Positions 48,660-57,186 of a stretch of DNA of 64,000 bases are shown piece after piece. The notes under the pieces are model-generated. The model saw only the letters and a program-made list of their open reading frames with translations. It did no database searches and had not been told where the DNA came from. Each line of letters opens with the position of its first letter. Positions within the stretch are counted from its first letter, which is position 1. The DNA is taken from positions 3,143,501 through 3,207,500 of the forward strand of contig NZ_CP158375.1 of the NCBI RefSeq assembly GCF_041021955.1. The letters run 5' to 3'. This stretch comes from Caulobacter sp. 73W (lineage in GTDB: Bacteria; Pseudomonadota; Alphaproteobacteria; Caulobacterales; Caulobacteraceae). The position numbers and the translations under genes are program-made.

Positions 48660-49112
48660 ATGGACGAGACGCACCTGACCCAGCTTGGCCGCGAAGTGGC
48701 CTACCCCAAGTACCCCTCGGAGGCGGTCCTCGAGCGCGTGCCGAACCCGCAGAGCGACGTGTTGTACCTGGCCCGCTTCGTGGCGCCGGAGTTCACCTCC
48801 CTGTGTCCGGTGACCGGCCAGCCCGATTTCGCGCACTTGGTGATCGACTACGCCCCCGGCGACTGGTTGATCGAATCCAAGTCGCTGAAGCTCTATCTCG
48901 GCTCGTTCCGCAACCACGGCGCCTTCCACGAGGACTGCACCGTCGCCATCGGCCGCAAGTTCGTCGAAGTCGCGGCCCCCCGATGGCTGCGCATCGGCGG
49001 CTACTGGTATCCCCGCGGCGGCATCCCCATCGACGTTTTCTGGCAGACGGGCGAGGCGCCCAAGGGCTTGTGGGTCCCGGAACAGGGCGTTCCGGCCTAT
49101 CGCGGACGCTAG
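48660..49112 (+). CDS. queF: NADPH-dependent 7-cyano-7-deazaguanine reductase
   Basis: A 150-residue type I QueF that reduces preQ0 to preQ1 in queuosine synthesis. The catalytic Cys is in [17 protein letters not shown], and the QueF motif [22 protein letters not shown] is complete. ATG 48660 is chosen; GTG 48651 in the same frame is possible. No other queuosine gene is in the window. It converges with the nitroreductase gene with a 4-base overlap. Confidence 0.95.
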   Translation: MDETHLTQLGREVAYPKYPSEAVLERVPNPQSDVLYLARFVAPEFTSLCPVTGQPDFAHLVIDYAPGDWLIESKSLKLYLGSFRNHGAFHEDCTVAIGRKFVEVAAPRWLRIGGYWYPRGGIPIDVFWQTGEAPKGLWVPEQGVPAYRGR

Positions 49113-49735
49113 GCGGACCACTCCGTCGTGATCGCCTGGACGTCCGGGCGCAGGCGCTCCAGCGGCGCCTCGCCGCTCGTGCCCAGATAGATGAAGCCGG
49201 CGACCCGTTCGCCCTCCTTCAGGCCCAGCGACGCCAGGGCCTCGTCGTCGAAGGCGTACCAGTCGGTGATCCAGTTGGCGCCGAAACCCATGGCCGAGGC
49301 GGCCAGCAGCATCTGGGTGCAGACCGCGCCGGCGCTCATCACCTGTTCCCATTCGGGGATCTTGCCGACTTGCGGGCTGGAGACGACGACCACGGCCAGG
49401 GGCGGGGTCCTGAGCTTGGCGAGCGTGGCCAGGCGCTTGGCGTCGCCGTGCGCGCGGGCCATGGCCTCCAGCTTGTCGGCGTAGGCGGCCTTGCCCTCGC
49501 CGCGCAGGATCACGAACCGCCAGGGGGCGAGCTTGCCGTGATCGGGCACGCGAGTGCTCAAGGTGAGTAGGTCGGCCAGTTGACCGGCGTCGGGGCCAGG
49601 TTCAGTCAGGGCGACCGCGGACGCCGAGCGTCGCCGCGCCAGGAAATCCAGGACAGCCGGAGCGGCTTCGAGCGGCAGCGGTTCGCCGAATTCCGGAGCG
49701 GGCGGGATGGAATGTCGCAAGACGGCCTCGGGCAA
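49109..49735 (-). CDS. nitroreductase family flavoprotein (YdjA-like)
   Basis: About 208 residues from a TTG start at 49733-49735; no ATG lies in a sensible place, and TTG 49720 is an alternative. The frame has the FMN-binding pattern [21 protein letters not shown] near the N-terminus, and [30 protein letters not shown] later, typical of the minimal YdjA-type nitroreductases. It probably reduces nitro compounds or quinones with NAD(P)H. It is divergent from the Nudix gene at 49799 and overlaps the queF end by 4 bases. Confidence 0.8.
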   Translation of the reverse strand: MPEAVLRHSIPPAPEFGEPLPLEAAPAVLDFLARRRSASAVALTEPGPDAGQLADLLTLSTRVPDHGKLAPWRFVILRGEGKAAYADKLEAMARAHGDAKRLATLAKLRTPPLAVVVVSSPQVGKIPEWEQVMSAGAVCTQMLLAASAMGFGANWITDWYAFDDEALASLGLKEGERVAGFIYLGTSGEAPLERLRPDVQAITTEWSA

Positions 49736-49798
49736 AACGGTTAAGCGCGATGCAGACCTATGGCCGCGCCGTCGCGCAAACAAGGCGCAGTTGAGAAC

Positions 49799-50407
49799 AT
49801 GTCGCACAAACCAGCCTGGATGCGGACCCATGGCAAACCCTGGGTGAGCAACAGCGAGAAGGTCGTCTACGAAAATCCCTGGCTGGCGGTTCGCGAGCAC
49901 GAGGCGACCTCGCCCACGGGGCGTTCGGCCCGCTACGGCGTCGTGGCCTTCAAGAACATCGCCACCGCGGTGGTCCCCCTGCATGAGGACGGGACCATCA
50001 TCCTGGTGGGACAAAACCGCTTCGCCCACCGCGACTATTCGTGGGAGCTGCCCGAAGGCGGCGCGCCGAAGGGCGAGGACCCCATGAACGGCGCCAAGCG
50101 CGAGCTGCGCGAGGAGACGGGGCTGGTCGCCAAGGACTGGACCCTCATCCTCAACACCCAGCTTTCCAACTCGGTCACCGACGAGCTGGCCTTCGGCTAT
50201 CTCGCCACAGGCCTGAGCGCCGGCAAGGCCGCGCCTGACGAGACCGAGGACCTGGCCATCGTCCGCGTGCCGTTCCGCGAGGCGTTGAACGCCGCCGTGG
50301 CCGGGCACATGCCCGACATGCTGACCCTGGCGATGCTGCTGCGCGTGCACCATATGGCTACCCAGGGAGAGCTGCCGCACGGCCTGTCGCGACTTGTGCT
50401 AGGCTAG
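49799..50407 (+). CDS. Nudix hydrolase, ADP-ribose pyrophosphatase-like
   Basis: A 202-residue protein starting at ATG 49799 (MSHKPAWMRTHGKPWVSNSEK). The Nudix box GGAPKGEDPMNGAKRELREETGL is complete, with the metal-binding REEET. The N-terminal WLAVREHEA segment and overall length resemble NUDT5/ADP-ribose hydrolases, but the substrate cannot be fixed. It lies 17 bases before cysE and is probably co-transcribed with it. Confidence 0.85.
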   Translation: MSHKPAWMRTHGKPWVSNSEKVVYENPWLAVREHEATSPTGRSARYGVVAFKNIATAVVPLHEDGTIILVGQNRFAHRDYSWELPEGGAPKGEDPMNGAKRELREETGLVAKDWTLILNTQLSNSVTDELAFGYLATGLSAGKAAPDETEDLAIVRVPFREALNAAVAGHMPDMLTLAMLLRVHHMATQGELPHGLSRLVLG

Positions 50408-50424
50408 GGCGGAGAGGGAAAGTC

Positions 50425-51255
50425 ATGGCCAAGCATCTGGAAGTCGTCGAGCCCGCGACCGCGCCGCCCGTCTGGGCCGCCCTGCGCGCCGAAGCCCAAC
50501 GCGCCGCCCAGGCCGAGCCGGCCCTGGCGTCCCTGCTCAACGCCGTGATCCTGTCGCACGCCGACCTGGGCGCGGCCCTGTCCTACCAGATCGCCCGCAA
50601 GGTCGGTGACCAGGAGCTGCGGGCCATGAGCGCCCGCGAGGTCGCCGAGGAAGCCTTCCGCGCCGACCTCTCCCTGATCGCCGCCGCCGAGGCCGACCTG
50701 AAGGCGGTGTTCGAGCGTGACCCGGCCTGCAAGGGCTACGTACAGCCCTTCCTGTTCTTCAAGGGCTTCCTGGCCCTGCAAACCCACCGCGTCAGCCACT
50801 GGCTGTGGAGCCAGGGCCGCGAGACCATGGCCTGGTACATGCAAAGCCGGGTCAGCGAGCTGTTCCAGATCGACATCAATCCGGCCGCCCGTATCGGTTC
50901 CGGGGTGTTCATGGACCACGGCACCGGGATCGTGATCGGCGAGACCGCCGTGGTCGGCGACGATGTCTCCATGCTGCATGGCGTGACCCTGGGCGGCACC
51001 GGCGCCGAGCGCGGCGATCGTCACCCCAAGATCGGCAAGGGCGTCCTGCTGGGCGCTGGGGCCAAGGTGCTGGGCAACATCACCATCGGCGACTACGCCA
51101 AGATCGCTTCGGGTTCGGTGGTGCTCAAACCCGTGCCGGCCCACTGCACGGCCGCCGGCGTTCCGGCCCGCCTGGTCAACTGCCCGACCTGCGAGGAGCC
51201 GGCCAGGACCATGGATCACACCCTGGCCGACGCGGTCTACGACTACTCGATCTAG
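50425..51255 (+). CDS. cysE: serine O-acetyltransferase
   Basis: A 276-residue CysE that acetylates serine with acetyl-CoA, the first committed step of cysteine synthesis. The N-terminal helical region is followed by the left-handed beta-helix of hexapeptide repeats (GSGVFMDHGTGIVIGETAVVG, then SMLHGVTLGG with the catalytic His). The C-terminal tail ends in YDYSI; a terminal Ile on this tail allows docking into O-acetylserine sulfhydrylase in known cysteine synthase complexes. The ribosome site is GGAGAGGGAAAG. Confidence 0.94.
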   Translation: MAKHLEVVEPATAPPVWAALRAEAQRAAQAEPALASLLNAVILSHADLGAALSYQIARKVGDQELRAMSAREVAEEAFRADLSLIAAAEADLKAVFERDPACKGYVQPFLFFKGFLALQTHRVSHWLWSQGRETMAWYMQSRVSELFQIDINPAARIGSGVFMDHGTGIVIGETAVVGDDVSMLHGVTLGGTGAERGDRHPKIGKGVLLGAGAKVLGNITIGDYAKIASGSVVLKPVPAHCTAAGVPARLVNCPTCEEPARTMDHTLADAVYDYSI

Positions 51256-51404
51256 CCGCCGCAACCCTCGACGCTGGCGCGGGCCTCGGTCCGCGCCTCG
51301 GTCGGCCCCGTGCTCAGTCCATAGATCACCGCCCCCCAGATGAGGGCGACCGCCAGAACCTCGTTCAAGGTCAGGCGGCGGCTTGTCTTTGCTGTCTGAT
51401 TCAT
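51252..51404 (-). CDS. small single-span membrane protein
   Basis: A 50-residue frame from ATG 51404 to TAG 51252, too short for most gene finders. It reads MNQTAKTSRRLTLNEVLAV, then a hydrophobic stretch ALIWGAVIYGLS that can span the membrane, then a polar tail ending EGCGG. The basic N-terminus favours an N-in topology. Its ribosome site is weak, and its stop overlaps the cysE stop on the other strand. No family recognised; it may be a chance frame. Confidence 0.4.
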   Translation of the reverse strand: MNQTAKTSRRLTLNEVLAVALIWGAVIYGLSTGPTEARTEARASVEGCGG

Positions 51405-51478
51405 CGGCCAGTCTGATGCCGCCGTTGCCGTTCGAGCACAAACGACTTATCAGCAGTCATCTGTGAGGTTTTCGCACA

Positions 51479-52381
51479 ATGGCTCGCCGACCGCTTCCGC
51501 CGCTCAACGCCCTGCGCGCCTTCGAGGCGTTCGGTCGGCACGGGCGGATGACCACGGCGGCGGACGAACTGTTCGTCACCCACGGCGCCGTCAGCCGCCA
51601 GGTCCGCAGTCTTGAGGATCATCTGGGCGTCGCCCTGACCGAAGGCCCCAAGAGCCGCCTGCGCCTGACCGAGCCTGGGCTGAAACTCGCCCAGTCCCTG
51701 ACCCAGGCCTTCGACCTGGTTGAGCAGGGGCTGCCCCAGGCGCCCGGCAAGGACGACGGGCTGCGTGTCACCGTGCAGCCGACCTTCGCCATGAAGTGGT
51801 TGATCCCGCGCTTGCCGGACTTCATCGACTCCCATCCCGACGTGCCGGTGCGGATCCAGGAAACCAACGGCCCTGTCGATTTCGCCGACACCGACCTGGC
51901 GATCCGCCTGGGGGCCGTGGGGACCGGCGTTCCCGCCGGCGCCGAGGCGACTGCCTTCATGCAGCACTACCAGGGGCCGGTCATGGCGCCCGGCCTGCTG
52001 AAGGATGAAGCGACGGTGGAGGCGGTGGCCGCCTTGCCCCGGCTGCATACCCGCACCTTCCTGCCGGCCTGGGCCGAATGGGAGATGCGGACCGGAATCA
52101 CATTGCCGCCGCCGCCCGTGAACCGCGAGTTCGACCACTATTTCTACATGCTGGAAGCGGCCGCCGCCGGTCTTGGGGTCGCCATGGGGCCGTGGGGCTT
52201 CGTGCAGCGCGATCTGGCGGTGGGCCGTCTGGTCGCTCCCCTGGGATTTGTCGACGGCGAGGCGCAGATCATCGCGATCACGCCGCGCGGCGGACTGACC
52301 AAGCCGGTGCGCCTGTTCCGGGACTGGCTGGTGGCTCAAGGGGCCGCGACACCCGCTCCGCCCACAGGTGATGCGCTTTAG
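51479..52381 (+). CDS. LysR-family regulator (GcvA/AmpR-like)
   Basis: A 300-residue regulator with an N-terminal helix-turn-helix (LNALRAFEAFGRHGRMTTAADELFVTHGAVSRQVRSLE) split here by its conserved AAxxLxVTxxAVSxQ pattern, and an effector-binding domain including RVTVQPTFAMKWLIPRLPDF. This N-terminus is typical of the GcvA/AmpR subgroup. Its target is unknown; the divergent small membrane ORF or the downstream DUF3126 gene are candidates only by position. Confidence 0.88.
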   Translation: MARRPLPPLNALRAFEAFGRHGRMTTAADELFVTHGAVSRQVRSLEDHLGVALTEGPKSRLRLTEPGLKLAQSLTQAFDLVEQGLPQAPGKDDGLRVTVQPTFAMKWLIPRLPDFIDSHPDVPVRIQETNGPVDFADTDLAIRLGAVGTGVPAGAEATAFMQHYQGPVMAPGLLKDEATVEAVAALPRLHTRTFLPAWAEWEMRTGITLPPPPVNREFDHYFYMLEAAAAGLGVAMGPWGFVQRDLAVGRLVAPLGFVDGEAQIIAITPRGGLTKPVRLFRDWLVAQGAATPAPPTGDAL

Positions 52382-52456
52382 CGGGTTGCGGCTTCGGCTC
52401 AGGCCGTTAGGTTCGCGCCAAGCGCCACGGCGCGGAGCAATCAAGGAGCCACCCCC

Positions 52457-52663
52457 GTGGACGACAAGGACATCTCCCGAATCGAAGCGCACATGAAGCG
52501 CACGTTCGGCAACCCGCACATCGCCCTGAAGGCCCGTCCCAAGCAGAAGGACAGCGCCGAAGTCGAACTGAAGGGCGAGTTCATCGGCGTCATCTACGAG
52601 GACGAGGACGAAGACGGCTCCTTCACCTTCCAGATGGCGATCCTGGCCGAAGACCTCGACTAG
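52457..52663 (+). CDS. DUF3126 family protein
   Basis: A 68-residue acidic protein starting at GTG 52457 with an AAGGAGCC ribosome site. It matches DUF3126 (ISRIEAHMKRTFGNPHIALKA, then VELKGEFIGVIYEDEDEDGS), a small alphaproteobacterial family without known function. It is 75 bases after the LysR gene and overlaps the convergent MFS gene by 4 bases. Confidence 0.88.
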   Translation: MDDKDISRIEAHMKRTFGNPHIALKARPKQKDSAEVELKGEFIGVIYEDEDEDGSFTFQMAILAEDLD

Positions 52664-53925
52664 GCCCTGATGACAGCCGGCCGCCGGATCGACAGCGATG
52701 CGGCGGCCGCGATCATGCCCGCGGCGCCGGCCATGACGAAGGCTTCCAGATAGCGCCCCTGGGCGGCGCGCAGCACCCCCGCCCCGATAGCCGCCGTCGC
52801 CGCGCCGATCTGGTGGCCCGCGGCGATCCAGCCAAAGACGATGGGGCCATCGCGGTCGCCGAACGCCTCGCTCGCCAGTTTCACGGTCGGCGGCACGGTG
52901 GCGATCCAGTCCAGCCCGTAGAACACCGCGAACACGCCCAGCGACACGATCGAGAAGTCCGAGAAGGGCAGGTAGATCAGGCTCAGGCCTCGCAGGGCGT
53001 AGTAGATGAACAGCAGCTTGCGCGGATCGTACCGGTCGGTGGCCCAGCCCGACAGCGTCGTGCCGACCAGGTCGAACAGACCCATCATCGCCATCAGCCC
53101 CGCCGCCTGCACCGGCGCCATGCCGTAGTCGGCGCACAGGGCGATCATGTGCGTGCCCACCAGGCCATTGGTCGTCAGGCCGCAGACGAAAAAGCCGATG
53201 AACAGCAGCCAGAAGGTCCGCGTTCGCGCCGCGCGGAACAGAACGCCGAAGGCGTAGGTCAGGGCCTTGCCGCCGGCAATCGTCTCCGGCTCCACATAAT
53301 CGTCGCCGGCGCCGTAAGGCCGAAGGCCCACGCTCGACGGCTTGTCCGGAACCAGCAGCGCCGCCAGCGGCGCGAGCAGCGCCATGGCCGCCGCCACGCC
53401 GATGACGACCGGCCGCCAGCCGCCCTGCTGCGTCGCCCAGGCCATCAGCGGCAGGAAGAGCAGGGTGCCCGTCGCGGTGCTGGCGGTCAGCAGGCCGGTC
53501 ATCAGGCCGCGCCGGGTGACGAACCAGCGGTTCACGACAGTGGCGCCTAGCACCATGGCCACCGCCCCGCTGCCCACGCCGCTGACCACGCCCCAGGTGG
53601 CCACGTAATGCCAAGGCTCGCTCATGAAGGCCGAGGCCCCGGTGGAGACCGCCATCACCGCCAGGGCGACGACCACGACGCGCTTCAGGCCAAAGCTCGA
53701 CATAAGCGCCGCCGCGAAGGGGCCGGTCATGCCGTAAAGGAAGATCCCGATCCCGGCCGCCAGGGAGATGATCCCCCGATCCCAGCCGAACGCGTCCTCC
53801 AGCGGCTTCATCAGCACGCCGGGCGCCGAGCGCAGGGCGGCCGCCGCCAGAAGCGACAGGAAGATCACGCCCGCGACGACGAAGGCGTAGTTCTGGCCAA
53901 GGGCCCTGGGAAGGCGTAGGGTCAT
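52660..53925 (-). CDS. MFS transporter under TetR control
   Basis: A 421-residue 12-span transporter (first span YAFVVAGVIFLSLLAAAAL). It resembles the OxlT/monocarboxylate-type MFS in length and loops; the substrate is unknown. Its ATG (53923-53925) directly abuts a TetR-type operator half-site pair, so the transcript leader must be extremely short or the real start lies farther in. The divergent tetR-type gene and shared operators point to a substrate-induced exporter or importer. Confidence 0.88.
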   Translation of the reverse strand: MTLRLPRALGQNYAFVVAGVIFLSLLAAAALRSAPGVLMKPLEDAFGWDRGIISLAAGIGIFLYGMTGPFAAALMSSFGLKRVVVVALAVMAVSTGASAFMSEPWHYVATWGVVSGVGSGAVAMVLGATVVNRWFVTRRGLMTGLLTASTATGTLLFLPLMAWATQQGGWRPVVIGVAAAMALLAPLAALLVPDKPSSVGLRPYGAGDDYVEPETIAGGKALTYAFGVLFRAARTRTFWLLFIGFFVCGLTTNGLVGTHMIALCADYGMAPVQAAGLMAMMGLFDLVGTTLSGWATDRYDPRKLLFIYYALRGLSLIYLPFSDFSIVSLGVFAVFYGLDWIATVPPTVKLASEAFGDRDGPIVFGWIAAGHQIGAATAAIGAGVLRAAQGRYLEAFVMAGAAGMIAAAASLSIRRPAVIRA

Positions 53926-53973
53926 GTAACCGATCGGTACGTTGTTTTCTTGATAAGCGTACCGATCGGTTAC
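53926..53973. promoter_or_regulatory. paired TetR-type operators between MFS and TetR genes
   Basis: GTAACCGATCGGTAC (53926-53940) and GTACCGATCGGTTAC (53959-53973) are exact reverse complements, each containing the palindrome ACCGATCGGT, with an 18-base AT-rich spacer. They occupy most of the gap between the divergent genes. The arrangement predicts that the adjacent TetR protein represses both genes. Confidence 0.88.
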
Positions 53974-53990
53974 ATTGTCAAGTGAAGCTA

Positions 53991-54596
53991 ATGTCCGACG
54001 CCGACCACATCACTACCCCGTCCAACGAGGCCGCCCCACGACGCGCGGGCGATAAGGTCCTCGACGCCGCCGAAACCCTTTTCTATGCGCAAGGCATCCG
54101 CGCCGTGGGCGTGGAGGAGATCGTCAACGTGGCGGGGGTGGGCAAGCCGAGCCTATATCGCGCCTTCGGCTCCAAGGACGACCTGACCGTCGCGGTGCTG
54201 CAGCGCCAGGAGGGCGGCTTCTGGAGCCGGTTGGATGAAGCCGAGGCGGCCCATCCCGGCGATGCGCGCGCCGCGCTCACGGCCTATTTCCATGGGGCGG
54301 CCGAACGCTCCAAGCAGCCTGGCTATCGCGGCTGCGCCCATTCGAACGCGGCGGTTGAATATCCGGAAGAGAGCCTGGTGCGGGCCGAGGCCTTGGGCTT
54401 CAAGCGGCGCCAGCGCGAGCGACTTACGGACATGGCCAGGGCCATGGGCGCGGATGATCCGCGAGCCCTGGCCGACGAGCTGCTGCTGATCTTGGAAGGC
54501 ATCTACGTGACCCGCCAGGTTCACGGCCCCGACGGTCCTGCCCAACGGGCGGGAGAAGCCGCCGAGGCGCTCATCGCGAGACGATTGGGCGAGTAG
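53991..54596 (+). CDS. TetR-family repressor
   Basis: A 201-residue regulator: N-terminal helix-turn-helix (KVLDAAETLFYAQGIRAVGVEEIVNVAGVGKPSLYRAFGSKDDL shortened here to its FYxxGIRAVGVEEI and VGKPSLYRAFGSKD parts) and a helical ligand-binding domain. ATG 53991 is chosen; GTG 53982 is also in frame. It is divergent from the MFS gene and both start next to matching operators, so it presumably represses the transporter and itself. Confidence 0.9.
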   Translation: MSDADHITTPSNEAAPRRAGDKVLDAAETLFYAQGIRAVGVEEIVNVAGVGKPSLYRAFGSKDDLTVAVLQRQEGGFWSRLDEAEAAHPGDARAALTAYFHGAAERSKQPGYRGCAHSNAAVEYPEESLVRAEALGFKRRQRERLTDMARAMGADDPRALADELLLILEGIYVTRQVHGPDGPAQRAGEAAEALIARRLGE

Positions 54597-54605
54597 GAAG
54601 AGAAC

Positions 54606-54713
54606 AAATCCTCCCCCTTGGGGGAGGGGGACCACGAAGTGGTGGAGGGGGCTTGCCGATTCAGCCAGGCCCCCTCCGTCCTTTCAGGACACCTCCCCCA
54701 GAGGGGAGGATTT
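54606..54713. repeat. REP-like intergenic repeat doublet
   Basis: Two nearly identical ends in inverted orientation, AAATCCTCCCCCTTGGGG-AGG (from 54606) and the reverse complement of the same pattern ending at 54713 (20 of 22 bases match), with inner stems CCAC-GAA-GTGG and GGAGGGGGC/GCCCCCTCC. The element fills the gap between the TetR gene and phoH. It has the layout of a REP/BIME-type palindromic repeat; no RAYT transposase is in the window. Confidence 0.75.
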
Positions 54714-54722
54714 CAGCTCAGA

Positions 54723-55499
54723 TCAGGTCAGCACGCCGAGCATCTCGGCGACCAGCGGGTGGCGCACGATGTCGCGGTCGGCCAGGCGGACGACGGCGAT
54801 GTTGTCGACCGGATCGAACTTGTCGGCCACTTCCGCCAGACCCGATACGCCGGGCAGCAGGTCCGACTGGTGCGGATCGCCGGTGACCACCATGGTCGAG
54901 TGCCAGCCCAGACGGGTCAGCAGCATCTTCAGCTGCACGTAGGTGCAGTTCTGGGCCTCGTCGATGACCACGAAGGCGTTGTTCAGCGTGCGGCCGCGCA
55001 TGTAGCCGACCGGCGCGATCTCGATGGCGCCTTCGGCCATCAGGGCCCGAACCCGCTTCATGCTCAACCGGTCGGACAGGGCGTCGTAGAGCGGCCGCAG
55101 ATAGGGGGCCAACTTGTCCTCCATGTCGCCCGGCAGGAAGCCGATGGATTCGCCGGCCTCGACCGCCGGCCGCGACAGCACGATGCGCCCGACCTTGCCG
55201 GCTTCCAGCGCCTCGACCGCCTTGGCGATGGCCAGATAGGTCTTGCCCGTGCCTGCCGGACCCAGCGCCATGACCAGGTTCTTGCTGTCGATGGCCTCGA
55301 TCAGCTGAGCCTGGCCGGCGGACTTTGGTTTTATTGTTTTTACGTACCCCTGCTCGCGATCATCGCCACGCCCGCCCTGATTGACCGGCGACCAGCCGCC
55401 GCGATCCACCGGCAAGCGGCGAACCTTCCCGTCGTCCTCGAACTGCGCAGAATTGAAAGCGCCTTCGCGCACCATCCGCTTCAGAGCACGCTTGGTCAT
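54723..55499 (-). CDS. phoH: PhoH-like ATPase
   Basis: A 258-residue P-loop protein with Walker A GPAGTGKTYLAI, Walker B FVVIDEAQNC and the following VVTGDPHQSDLLPG sensor segment. The PhoH core is complete; the N-terminal PIN or KH extension of longer members is absent. PhoH proteins are linked to RNA metabolism and in some bacteria to phosphate starvation. ATG 55499 has GGAGGC ahead. It is not beside ybeY or corC as the usual alphaproteobacterial phoH is, so it is a second type. An intrinsic terminator lies in its leader. Confidence 0.88.
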   Translation of the reverse strand: MTKRALKRMVREGAFNSAQFEDDGKVRRLPVDRGGWSPVNQGGRGDDREQGYVKTIKPKSAGQAQLIEAIDSKNLVMALGPAGTGKTYLAIAKAVEALEAGKVGRIVLSRPAVEAGESIGFLPGDMEDKLAPYLRPLYDALSDRLSMKRVRALMAEGAIEIAPVGYMRGRTLNNAFVVIDEAQNCTYVQLKMLLTRLGWHSTMVVTGDPHQSDLLPGVSGLAEVADKFDPVDNIAVVRLADRDIVRHPLVAEMLGVLT

Positions 55500-55520
55500 C
55501 AAAGCCTCCGTTGGGGCATG

Positions 55521-55550
55521 AAAAAAGGACGCGTCCGCATGGATGCGCCC
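55521..55550 (-). terminator. intrinsic terminator just upstream of phoH
   Basis: On the minus strand GGGCGCATCC, ATGC loop, GGACGCGTCC (one wobble, one mismatch) followed by six T. It ends 22 bases before the phoH start and so would close a transcript coming from 55.7 kb, or attenuate phoH. Confidence 0.75.
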
Positions 55551-55700
55551 TTGGGGTGGTCGGTGGGGAGGTACGAGACGAAGTGACGAGCAGGGCCCGG
55601 CGGTCCGTAGACACTTGCCAATGAGGGCGGTTCCAAACCCCGCCAGGGACCCATACGCGACACCCGAAACTCCGTCTCAAGGAGACCACGGACGGACAGT
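55521..55700 (-). ncRNA. candidate structured non-coding RNA or leader before phoH
   Basis: The 317 bases between phoH and the carbonic anhydrase gene have no coding frame. On the minus strand they fold well: GTCCGT/ACGGAC can close a long domain (near 55697-55688 and 55608-55603), with an internal GTCTC-CTT-GAGAC hairpin and GGCGG...CCGCC hairpin, and the region ends in an intrinsic terminator with a six-T run. The size, about 180 nt, would suit a 6S-type RNA, but I cannot confirm that; no tmRNA tag, RNase P or SRP signature is present. A cis-acting phoH leader is the alternative. Confidence 0.4.
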
Positions 55701-55816
55701 CGCCCGCGGCGGGATCAAAGAGGTTTTCGCCTCTCGAATTGCCTCACTACAATGAGGGTAACGTGGTTTCTGATCCATTAAACAAGCGCGACGCTTAAAT
55801 TAAGGATGGGTGTCAT

Positions 55817-56344
55817 ATGAGTGTCTATAAGCTGGGCGCCGCTGCTCCGACCCTCCCTGCGGACGGCGAATACTGGATCGCTCCAAACGCCAGCGTCATG
55901 GGCAATGTCGTTCTCAAGAAGAACGCCAGCATATGGTTCGGCGTCACCGTGCGCGGCGATAATGATCCCATCACCATCGGTGAGAACAGCAACGTCCAGG
56001 ACGGCTCTGTTCTTCATACCGATCTTGGCGTTCCACTCACTATCGGGTCCAACTGCACCATCGGCCACATGGTCATGCTTCACGGCTGCACCATCGGCGA
56101 CAACAGCCTGGTCGGCATCGGGGCCATTGTGCTCAACGGCGCCAGGATCGGCCGCAACTGCCTGATCGGGGCGGGGGCTCTGATCGCCGAGGGCAAGGAG
56201 ATCCCCGACAACAGCCTGGTCATGGGCGCGCCAGGCAAGGTGATCCGCGAGGTCAGCGAGCACCAGGCCCAGATCCTCACCGGTTCGGCCCTGCATTATG
56301 TCGAGAACTGGAAGCGCTATGTGCGCGATATGGCGCAGGCCTGA
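55817..56344 (+). CDS. gamma-carbonic anhydrase family protein
   Basis: A 175-residue left-handed beta-helix protein of hexapeptide repeats ([19 protein letters not shown], then the repeated I-G-x-N pattern). The zinc ligands of gamma-carbonic anhydrases are in place: His in SVLHTDLG and the pair in [10 protein letters not shown]. Many family members of this type lack measured activity, so hydratase function is likely but not certain. The start at ATG 55817 gives the family's normal N-terminus. Confidence 0.88.
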   Translation: MSVYKLGAAAPTLPADGEYWIAPNASVMGNVVLKKNASIWFGVTVRGDNDPITIGENSNVQDGSVLHTDLGVPLTIGSNCTIGHMVMLHGCTIGDNSLVGIGAIVLNGARIGRNCLIGAGALIAEGKEIPDNSLVMGAPGKVIREVSEHQAQILTGSALHYVENWKRYVRDMAQA

Positions 56345-56444
56345 GGCATTGTGCGCGCAGGTCACAATCAGCGTGAGGGAACATCGTTTTCCATGCCGCG
56401 CGACGCGGGCCATAGGACTGCGCACCTTTTCATAGGAGCGCGCC

Positions 56445-57089
56445 ATGTCCCTGACCTTCGTCCTCGGCAACAAGAACTACTCGTCCTGGTCCATGCGGGT
56501 CTGGCTGCTGCTCAAGACCGTCGGCGCCCCCTTCGACGAGGTGATGATTCCCATCTATTCGCCCGGCGCCCGCGAACAGGTGCGCGCCATGGGCGGGGAG
56601 ACGGGGATGGTGCCGATGCTGAAGGACGGCGATCTGGCCGTCTGGGACACCCTGGCGATCTTCGAATATCTGGCCGAGCGCTTCGACGGCGTCTGGCCGA
56701 CCGATCCCGCCGACCGGGCCCGGGCCCGCAGCTATGCGGCTGAAGTCCACGCCGGCTTCAACGACCTGCGCGGCGCCATGCCCTGCAACACCCGCGCCCG
56801 CAATCGGCGTGCGGTGATCACCCCGGCCGTCGAGGCCGATATCCGCCGCGTTCTGGAGATCTGGGAGACCGCCGGCCGCCAAGGCACGCCTTGGCTGTTC
56901 GGCGCCTTCAGCGGCGCCGACATGATGTTCGCGCCCATCGCCACCCGCTTCCAAACCTTCGGCTACGCGCTGACCGGCCGGCCCCTGGCCTACCAGCAGG
57001 CGCTGCTGAACCACCCGCTGATGGTCGAATGGCTCGCCGCCGGCGTGGCGGAGCCGCAGGTGATCGAGGCCTCGGAGATCGGACTTTAG
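56445..57089 (+). CDS. glutathione S-transferase family protein
   Basis: A 214-residue GST. The N-terminal thioredoxin-like domain reads LTFVLGNKNYSSWSMRVWLLL, with Ser in the SSWSMR active-site turn and the glutathione-contacting WDTLAIFEYLAE. The C-terminal helices include the FSGADMMFAPIATRF capping segment. This SSWSMR type is common in proteobacteria; the substrate is unknown. It starts 100 bases after the carbonic anhydrase gene, with an AGGAG ribosome site. Confidence 0.88.
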   Translation: MSLTFVLGNKNYSSWSMRVWLLLKTVGAPFDEVMIPIYSPGAREQVRAMGGETGMVPMLKDGDLAVWDTLAIFEYLAERFDGVWPTDPADRARARSYAAEVHAGFNDLRGAMPCNTRARNRRAVITPAVEADIRRVLEIWETAGRQGTPWLFGAFSGADMMFAPIATRFQTFGYALTGRPLAYQQALLNHPLMVEWLAAGVAEPQVIEASEIGL

Positions 57090-57186
57090 ATTCGGGTGAG
57101 GGCGCTTCCCCAACGGCGCCCTTGCCACCGCACCGCACACGACCTCAATCTCAACCTAACAACGATAAGTTAGGGAGGCGGCGGTC

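Noticed and set aside
55521..55700. tmRNA, RNase P RNA or SRP RNA
   Set aside because: No tag-peptide reading frame, no GAGGAAAGTCCG core and no SRP GGAAGCAGCC loop was found.
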